Below are positions 56,501 to 64,000 of a DNA stretch of 64,000 nt, piece after piece; the stretch's first letter is position 1, and every line of letters begins with the position of its first letter. The position numbers were made by a program, and so were the translations under genes. This DNA is from Mytilus edulis (taxonomy: Eukaryota; Mollusca; Bivalvia; Mytilida; Mytilidae), in the NCBI RefSeq assembly GCF_963676685.1, contig NC_092347.1, positions 64,304,596-64,368,595 of the forward strand, written 5' to 3'. Under the pieces are notes generated by a model. The model saw nothing but the letters and a program-made list of their open reading frames with translations, ran no database searches and had not been told where the DNA came from.

Positions 56501-59500
56501 GAATCCCTTTCATCTTTTATTGATGGTATATTTGGCATTTTGATTTCAGTTGATAAACAACTTATAAAACAGAAGAAAGAAGAAGCTATTCAAAAGAATC
56601 AGGAGAGGGCAGAACAGGAAAGGAAGGATAAGGCAGAGAAAAAGAGGGCATCAGAAAAATATACAGTTAATGAAATGATGAAGGTATGGTAATAGTCTAT
56701 TTATCCCCCTCATATGAAATTTAAATATCCTATGAATAAATGTAAGATGAAATGAATCATAAATTATTTTCTTTTATTAATATATTGCAATGTATTGAAG
56801 CTAAATGTAAGGACCAGTCTTGTCACTAAGACAGAATTATACTGGTGAAATTTGAATTGCTTTTACATGAAAATTAATTATCTCCATAAAAACAGTTGAG
56901 TCAAAATAATTTGACTATTTAATGTGAAATCATGAAACTCTGTCTCAGTTTAAAAAATGTTATGTTTTGATAGTGTCAACACGTTTGGGGGAAAAATGAA
57001 AATGTTTTACTGGAGTTACAGTTGCTTATATCATTCCAATGATTAAAAAAAATCATCTAGACATGTAATTTTAACTCAGTCTAATCATGTTACAGTAATA
57101 ATGATGTATTTAGATAAGTGACAAAACTGAACTACAATTCATACAAATACATGTGAAACGAAGGCCAGTTGTAATAATGTTATCATTATAATAGATGTTA
57201 TACCACCATTGATTTTCCCCTAAAAGTTGTTATTAAATTTGCACTTTTCAATAGAATGTGCAAAATTAATCTTATTTAAAAAAAAACTTGGCTTTAGTGA
57301 AGTTATATCCTTTGAAGTGCTGTGGAAAAAATTTCACATAACATTTTATTGCAATTGCATATAAGAAGCCTTCACCGGAATTTTACCAATTAATTTTTCA
57401 CCTAATTTTTTCCTCTGTACAAGCTTCAGTTACCATGATTTTACATCAAGTTTCTAAAATATTCTATAGAAACACCAAATAAAAGATAATGGTACTTTAA
57501 AACACACTAGAATGACTAGATATATGTTTATGACTTAAGATTTTTTTTTTACTATAATGAATTGTAGGATTAATTTCCTATAACCGTCTAATTCAAGGGA
57601 ACATTTTTCTACCAATTTTCTTATGCAACCAGATGTGACCTCTTATGATTTGTGTTGGTATTATATAATGGCCTTACGAGGTTTAAAATACAGCATACAT
57701 AATATCTATAAATGTAGGAAGATGTGGTATGAGTGCCAATGAGACAACTCTCCATCCAAGTCACAATTTATAAAAGTAAACCATTATTGGTCAAGGTACT
57801 GTCTTCAACACAAAACCTTGGCTCACACCAAACAGCAAGCTATAAAGGGCCCTAAAAAATTACTAGTGTAAAACGGGAAAACCAACGGTCTAATCTATAG
57901 AAGAAACGAGAAACACTTACCGGTATGAACCACATCAACAAATGACAACTACTGAACATCAGATTCCTGACAGGTGCAAACAATTGCAGTGGGATTAAAC
58001 ATTTTAATGATACCAAACCTTCTTTCTTATCTGAAACAATAGTGAAACATCACTACATAGAAAGACCCACTATAAAATATCAATTGGAATATATACACTG
58101 ATAGATTGTATTTTATTTGTAGATTGAAGACGAAGATAGGATGAGAATAAACAATATAAAAGAATCTGAGAGGCAGAAAGCCACAGAGGATTTAGAAAGA
58201 TGGAAAGAAGAACAAAGAGAAATGGCTCAGGAGGTTTGTAATTTAAGAACTTGCTTTTGATTTCGTTCAAACTTTGATACCACAAAGTTGATATGGCTAG
58301 TTCATGTAAGAAAAGCTTCAAATATTTATTTTTTTCAATATCTAACTATAATGAACGTGATGCAATGACAACGAAGGCTTTAAAAGTTAACATCAAACTG
58401 ATAATTGATACTCATTTTTTCCACTTATTTATTGAATTGATAAAATCTTATGTGTTCTGAATGCAAAAATCTGATGTCAAAACCAGATGTTTTCAAATTT
58501 TTTGTGCTCCTTTCTTGCACCATTTTGAACTAATTTTCACCATGGTCATGTTTTTTTTTAGCAAATTATAAAAGTGGCTGCTGACAACAGAAACCTTGAA
58601 TTTACAGCTTTGATCTGATATTGATGCTTTTATTCTTTTGTCTTGGTAAACATCTAATATTCAAAGAAATGAATGATCCACAATAGATCTGTAATATACA
58701 TTATATATTTATGACTAATTTAGGAAAAACAAAGAATATTGGAGGAGAAAATGGCAGAGGAAGCAAGAAAGAGAGAAGAAGAAAGAAAACAAAGAAAAAA
58801 GAAAGGTAGTTTTATAATAGAGTGTTGTGCTTTTCACATGTTAGTCTTATAGACTGCAGCAAATTAGCCTCTTATGGTTATATCTTGCCACTAAATGATT
58901 TTTTTTGTATAGTGTGGAGTCGTTGTAGCAGTGAGGGTTTAAATAGGCTATTTAAAATTACAAAAGAGAGCTGCTAGATAAATACGAGAAAAGACCCTTT
59001 CGCTCCTTCCGAGCACTTATTCAAACACTTAAACTGGATGACAGTTGAACAGAGAAGAAAACATTATAAGTTTGTGATGACATTTAAGGTGGCTCGCGGG
59101 TACAAAAATTAAACCTTTATTTTTTCATTACAAATTTTATTTATTACACTATTAGTTATTACTTTATGATATGGTACAAAAATCAACCCAAAAAATCGAT
59201 TTGGTTTGGCCCCAGATGACTTTTAAAATGTTTATATCATTGAAAAAGCTCCAAATTATCTCCATTTGGTGCAAAAATGCCAGTTTTTGGCATTTAATTT
59301 GAAATATCTTTTTTAACTCATCGGTGACCTATATTTTTTATTTTTGTTTTCAAATAAGCTGTACATAAACTAAATAATTGTAAAATTTAAATGTAGTTAC
59401 ATTATTTTTTTATTTCGATATTACCTCTTTCTCCTATTAGTTCAACAGAAAAAAGGACATTAACAAAAATGTATGCTTCTTCCGGTTTGGAAACTGATTA

Positions 59501-62500
59501 TGTCAAAGATTCATCATGTTTGAATCTTCATAACATTTTTAACCGGATTTTTGTGACAAAAATGTCGGTTATTGATTTGGGGATGTACGGCGGGCAGCCA
59601 GTCGGACGGGCGGCAATCAAATGTTGTCCGTGCATTAACTCATGAACCGTTCAACCAAAGCTTTTAAAATTTTAATATGTTGTTACTGACAATGACAACT
59701 AAATAAAGGTCAAGTTCTATAATGGCGATTTTAACTTTTATCGTTCAGGAGTTATGGTTCTTGAAAGATTGAAAAAGGGAGTTTCCAGTCGTGTCCGTGC
59801 ATTTACACATGAACTGTTCTACCAAAGCTTCCCAAATTTTCATATGTTGTTACTGATGACAAAATGGAGGTCAAGTTCAATAATGACGATTTTGACTTTT
59901 ACCGTTCAGGAGTTATGGTTCTTGAAAGATTGAAAAATGGTGTTTCCAGTCGTGTCCGTGCAAATTCTCATGAACCATTCAACCAAAGCTTCCCAAATTT
60001 TAATATGTTGATACTGATGACAAAATGAAGGTCAAATTTGATATTGACTATTTTCACTTACACCATTCATCAGTAATGGTTCTTGTGATATTACCAGGAC
60101 ACAAATAAATGTTAATAAATCCGGTTTGCTGTCGTTGTGACAGCCTCTTGTATCAAGTTGTATTGAACATTATAATCATACTTGACTTTTATACTAATGT
60201 ATGCAATGTATGCAATTTGTTTATGATTTTTTTTTCTATGATGAGGGCCGTAGGGAAGATTAGTTATATAGCTAACTGTGTAACACTCTTAAATAAAGTA
60301 TTGTTGATGTTGTTGTTATAAAGAATGATAGGTTTTCAGGGTCAATTCTTACATTTTCTGCTGTAAATTTTGCCAGAATATGAAAAAAATGATGGAATGC
60401 ATATTGTTCACTTTTTCCATATAATAAATAAGGTTGTATTGATACTGCAATTCAGAAATTTTAAAACTATATATATAAAGCTTCAGAAAATGAAATGTAT
60501 TTTTTTTAGTTTTTTTTTACTATAAAATACTTTAAGTAATATCAGTTTGCTTAACACTTTGCTACTTTCGAGTTTGTTTTTCAATGACCTGCATTTTTTG
60601 TATATTAAATACATTTTTATATCATTTTCTGAATTGGTCAATCAATGACAACCATATTAAGCATTATCCATAATAAAAACCTGCTATGAAATTTTTCAAA
60701 AAACTGCTTTGAAAGTTTAAAACTGGTGAAAGGTTGATTTGAATTTAAAGCTTTTTTAGGTATTTGGAAAATTCCAATTCCAAGGAAAGACTGATTTATT
60801 TCTCATAATCAAACACATAGATAGAATGAAAATTTCAGAAGATAGAATGAAAATTTCAGAAGATAGAATGAAAATTTCAGACTTCTAATTTTAAAACTTT
60901 GGTTAATAAAAGGAACTGTATCAAAAATGTCTTTGTAAAAATTTGAAAAGAAAAGATACTGATCTTTATGGTTTTTTTTAAACTGAGTTCAACATACTTC
61001 TAACAAATTGATATGAGGAATTATTCGAAATGATTTCAGGAAAGAATATATTTGAAGAAACAGCTGAAGGTGTGCCAAGGAGGGAGGTTGGTAAAATTGA
61101 AGTGAAGTTCACAAAAAGGATATTTCCTACAGCTGCCAGGGAATCACAGACACCACAAGAAGAAGAGGTAAATAGTAAAACCAAATAGGAAGTAATATAA
61201 ACTCTTTATGTTTATGTGTATACCATTTTTAAATATTAAAAAAAAAACGCTTTTAAGTTGAAAATTACCTTTTGTATTTACAACTGATATTTTTTTGAAA
61301 TTTAGCAAAACGCATATGTGTTATTGATAACATCTCATATTTATTTTCTGTAATGATTGTATTCATATTAGTATGTTCATTTACATAAAAAAAAATGTTT
61401 ACAGTAATAAATATAAAAAATAAAGAGATATGGTATGATTGCCAATGAAACAACTATCCACCAAAGTTCAAATGAAGTGGATTTAAACAATTATAGGCAA
61501 ACATATGGCCTTCAACAATGAGAAAAACCAACAAAGAAATCTACTGTAAAAGCTCTAAATGTTTTTAATAAATGAAAAATAGTAACTAAAAGATTAAGCA
61601 AGTATATTGTTTCTATTTGTAGTGGTTGCAGAAACAAGCTGATGCTAGGAAGGCATTAGAGGTAGAGGATTCAGATTTAACAGAAGAAGAAAAGAATCCA
61701 TTATTCATGAGAGATAAGGCAAAGTAAGTGTGCTAACACTAGGGGTCAATTATTTTCAGTCAAATTAGGAACTCAAATTACCTCTGACCCTTGAACTCAT
61801 GTAAATGATGCTAATAACAAATTTCATATTTCTCTGATTCATAATAATTTGTATATATTTTTTTTATTTATTATTTTGTCAGAAAGTCAAAGTTCTTAAT
61901 TATTTTCTTCTAGTATTATTATATATTGTACAAAAGTGTGGATTAGTCAGCAAATTCATCTGCATTTGAAACTAACATTTTTCTTGAAAAAGAATTGAAA
62001 TTCCTTCAGATTTTGACAGAAATTTAGGTATCAACAAAATTTCCAATCTTAAAAAAAAATACCTATAACTGTCATGTATTATAACTGCTTTAATATCAAT
62101 TGGTCAGTATTGTAAAGTTATTATATTGTGCATGTTTATTATTTTGTAGTGAGTTTTTCAAAGCTGGTAATTTCCAAGCAGCAGTGAATGCCTACACTAC
62201 AGCACTCAGATATAGTCCAAAGATGCCATCGTATCCTTATACAATGTTCTAGTCACATATCAAGTTATATTGTAACTTCAGTAATGATGCTTTAGGCTAA
62301 ACAGATTAGGCTTGAGGAAATAAATTATTTCGGTGTTAAAGTTAACGATCGTGTAAAGTTTGAACTCACCATGCATGACGGAATTTTGGTTTAATTTTTT
62401 TTTTTTAATTTCATTAATTGGAAAGGCTCAATAATGTCAAACAATTTGTGCTTGTCAGCACATTGAAAATAAAGTTGTGGTACTATTAAAATGTAGATGA

Positions 62501-63367
62501 TAGTTTCAAATGTTTTCATATGCAAGTAGTTGTTCGTCATTGTCTATTTTTAGATTGTCATGGTTATTTTGTCTATGGAGTAACATTAACAATGGCTAAT
62601 AGTATGCCAATGCATGCATTTTTTTATGCTGCTGATCAGAGATCTCTTACTTTAAACATATTTAGTTATAGTGGATTGGGAAACAAGTTTTGCAACTTAT
62701 ATTAATCCCTTTCCACTTTGTGGGTGCGAGTGCTGCCTTGTAGCAGCATTAGCCTGCTCTTTTTTCGAAATCTACAAAGGTGTCTTTAATGTGCAAGAGA
62801 TATGGCTCTTTCTTAACACGGGTCAGCCATTTTTTGTCCCCTTAGGACCGACTATCATCGTTTCCTCAAGACCATACTCATAAATGGTGTCAAGGGAGAG
62901 CCGAAAACTTAGTCCCTGAAATTTTCTACCCAGAACGGGAATCGTACCAGGAACCTTTGTGTTAGTAGTCTGATGCACTAACCACAACACCACGGATTTG
63001 GCAGTACAATGTACTAATAAGCTTAACTTTCTCTGACAGATGCAACAATTAATTCAAGTAACTTTACTCTAGATTTTCCTGATACTTAAGCTATAGTTAA
63101 TGCATCACCATAATGAATTTCCATACACACTACATTTAATTTGATAAGATTTTGTGCCATTTTGAAGTCACATGCATGTACCTCTGATTAGAGAGATATA
63201 TTTTTAAACAGCAGATAGTTTTAATAAGATATATAACTTTGGTAACACAGATTAAATGTTCCATGGCCATGTATAATCCTTAACATGTACTTAGATTATA
63301 TTCAAATAGAGCAGCATGTCATTTGAAATTAAGAAACTTTTTCAAGACCATAGAAGATTGTTCTAAG
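53578..63367 (+). CDS. DNAAF4: Dynein axonemal assembly factor 4 (DYX1C1), 5' nine exons; runs off the window
   Basis: Exons: 53578-53700, 55896-56046, 56550-56683, 58123-58233, 58724-58805, 61040-61167, 61623-61723, 62150-62230, 63295-63367. Every junction is AG/GT and all phases agree; 328 codons are visible. Start MPLLIRDYTWEETE matches the family's N-terminus. Residues 1-91 form the CS/p23 domain (VPLKGV, FPPYLFECLLHAPVDD). Residues 92-200 are Glu/Lys/Arg-rich coiled coil. Residues 201-243 hold IFEETAEGVPRR and FTKRIFPTAARES, a conserved linker. From 244 (WLQKQADARKA) the TPR region begins: EFFKAGNFQAAVNAY and YSNRAACHLKLRN. The human protein has about 420 residues, so roughly 90 remain beyond the edge. 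It works in the cytoplasm with HSP90/HSP70 to preassemble ciliary dynein arms. No stop or frameshift was seen. Confidence 0.95.
55446..55515 (+). repeat. Mussel GATGTGG repeat fragment in DNAAF4 intron 1
   Basis: AGAAATAAGAAGATGTGGTA, TGATTGTCAATGAGTGATGT, CTCTCCATCTAA. A short 5' fragment. Confidence 0.65.
57707..57992 (+). repeat. Mussel GATGTGG repeat, near full length, DNAAF4 intron 3
   Basis: The longest copy in the window: GAAGATGTGGTATGAGTGCC, CAATGAGACAACTCTCCATC, AAGTAAACCATTATTGGTC, GCTATAAAGGGCCC, AAACCAACGGTC, AACTACTGAACATCAGATTC and CAGGTGCAAACAATTGCAGTG, ending GGGATTAAAC. It can serve as the reference copy for the shorter ones. Confidence 0.85.
58955..59085 (+). pseudogene. 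LINE reverse transcriptase C-terminal scrap, frameshifted
   Basis: Frames around 58955-59085 give LQKRAAR, then after shifts KHLNWMTVEQRRKHYKFVM, the region just after the reverse transcriptase in non-LTR elements. A stop follows RAAR, and at least one frameshift is needed. It lies in DNAAF4 intron 5. Confidence 0.6.
59530..60110. repeat. ~165-bp tandem repeat, three to four units, DNAAF4 intron 5
   Basis: TTGTCCGTGCATTAACTCATG, GTGTCCGTGCATTTACACATG and GTGTCCGTGCAAATTCTCATG start units at about 59624, 59791 and 59952, each followed by ACCAAAGCTT, ATATGTTG(T/A)TACTGA and AGGAGTTATGGTTCTTG. It begins after a GCGGGCAGCCAGTCGGACGG module. Non-coding. Confidence 0.75.
60818..60881. repeat. 21-bp tandem repeat, three units
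   Basis: GATAGAATGAAAATTTCAGA plus A, repeated three times, in DNAAF4 intron 5. Unrelated in sequence to the 21-bp arrays around the fusion gene. Confidence 0.85.
61421..61565 (+). repeat. Mussel GATGTGG-type repeat, diverged, DNAAF4 intron 6
   Basis: AAAGAGATATGGTATGATTG, CCAATGAAACAACTATCCACC and ATATGGCCTTCAACAATGAG. It is the same subfamily as the copies at 31.49 and 51.82 kb. Confidence 0.7.
62700..62997 (-). mobile_element. tRNA-derived SINE in DNAAF4 intron 8
   Basis: Minus strand: CCGTGGTGTTGTGGTTAGTG, GCATCAGACTACTAAC, CTGGTACGATTCCCG give A-box and B-box-like segments. The body continues TAGAAAATTTCAGGGAC, AAAGAGCCATATCTCTTGCA and GCTGCTACAAGGCAGCACTC. The tRNA 3' half cannot fold properly, so this is a SINE and not a tRNA gene. 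Confidence 0.7.
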
Positions 63368-63397
63368 GTATGTGTCTCTAACTTCAGAACAATTTAT

Positions 63398-63862
63398 TAC
63401 TGTAAATTCAGAAATTATTGCGGATAAAGGAGACAGGGTTATTATCGCAATAATTTACAATTTCATTTTGAAATTTTTATATGAAACAGGATTTTTATGC
63501 CTCACCTACGATAGTAGAGGGGCATTATGTTTTCTGGTCTGTGCATCCGTTCGTTCGTTCTTCTGTCCTGCTTCAGGTTAAAGTTTTTGGTCGAGGTAGT
63601 TTTTGATGAAGTTGAAGTCCAATCAATCTGAAACTTAGTATACATGTTACTTATGATATGATCTTTCCAATTGTAATGCCAAATTAGAGTTCTGATCCCA
63701 ATAAAACGGTCCACTGAACATAGAAAATGATAGTGAGAGGGGGGCATCCTGTACTGGGGACACATTCTTGTTCAATATGTTGCAAAAATTAAAATTGCAT
63801 GTTAGCCTAAAATGAAAGAATCACAATTATAAATTCAAGCAATAATTTCTGAATTTACAGTA
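63398..63862. mobile_element. MITE with perfect 24-bp TACTGTAAATTCAG ends, nested repeat inside
   Basis: Positions 63398-63421 and 63839-63862 are exact inverted copies (TACTGTAAATTCAGAAATTA...). The same ends bound the 172-bp element at 26.93 kb. The interior here includes GCGGATAAAGGAGACAGGG and a module inverted relative to 21.4-21.67 kb. The outer TA may be the target duplication. Confidence 0.8.
63497..63765 (-). repeat. Module shared (inverted) with 21.4-21.67 kb, nested in the MITE
   Basis: Plus strand CCTCACCTACGATAGTAGAG, GGCATTATGTTTTCTGGTC and GATGAAGTTGAAGTCCAATC are the inverse of the tail module of the repeat at 20.5-21.67 kb. The 87-codon minus frame here is repeat-derived and not a gene. 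Confidence 0.75.
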
Positions 63863-64000
63863 CTTGATTATAACCTCTATTTAGCTGATATTATTATGAT
63901 ACCCATGATCAAATAAAGCATGCTTTTATGAAAATACTTATTCTTTTCTTTTGTCTCATGCTTAATATGCAATTGACTAGGATTGTGATTTTTCCTGCCA

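Noticed and set aside
62915-62997. tRNA gene on the minus strand
   Set aside because: SINE head with a tail of dispersed-repeat sequence, lacking a paired acceptor stem.

Overview
This 64-kb window is AT-rich, intron-rich animal DNA crowded with dispersed repeats. A bivalve, most likely a marine mussel (Mytilus-like), fits best. It holds many copies of the mussel-type GATGTGGTATGA...GAGACAAC repeat, tRNA-headed SINEs, TIR elements of several families, and a DNAAF4 orthologue of ordinary animal structure. The species call is inference; no database was searched.

Layout. From 1 to 31 kb there is no confidently identified gene. On the minus strand between 20 kb and 3.5 kb lie unrecognised exon-like pieces: a 78-nt exon at 19.9 kb with a broken copy at 6.4 kb, and an exon pair carried in three tandem 1-kb segments at 3.2-6.06 kb. 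Between them sits an 81-bp satellite of about 79 units (6.56-12.95 kb). Each unit reads, on the minus strand, as a 26-nt core between a splice acceptor and a splice donor. A dead Tc1/mariner-like element (13.1-13.87 kb) split diverged outlying units of this array. The remainder to 31 kb is TIR elements, foldbacks, tandem repeats and unassigned sequence.

From about 31.1 to 47.1 kb (plus strand) a multi-exon gene joins, in order, a CARF/ALS2CR8-like region, a MULE-type DDE transposase core, a SWIM zinc finger, a long linker of mostly phase 1-1 exons, and a USP (peptidase C19) deubiquitinase domain with Cys and His boxes visible. The exon expected to carry the third catalytic acidic residue of the transposase is not present, and one USP exon junction does not keep frame. 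Two arrays of the same 21-bp repeat lie in intron 3 (32.3-33.35 kb) and just past the 3' end (47.76-50.1 kb), in opposite orientation.

From 50.1 to 53.3 kb there is a MITE, a 58-bp palindrome and a LINE reverse-transcriptase remnant split by a repeat. From 53.58 kb to the right edge is DNAAF4 (DYX1C1), a cytoplasmic dynein-arm preassembly factor: CS/p23 domain, charged coiled coil and the first part of the TPR region in nine exons. The gene runs out of the window. The two genes show no functional link. The main interest is the transposase-SWIM-USP fusion, the micro-exon-like satellite, and the repeated theme of terminal inverted repeats built from short tandem repeats.
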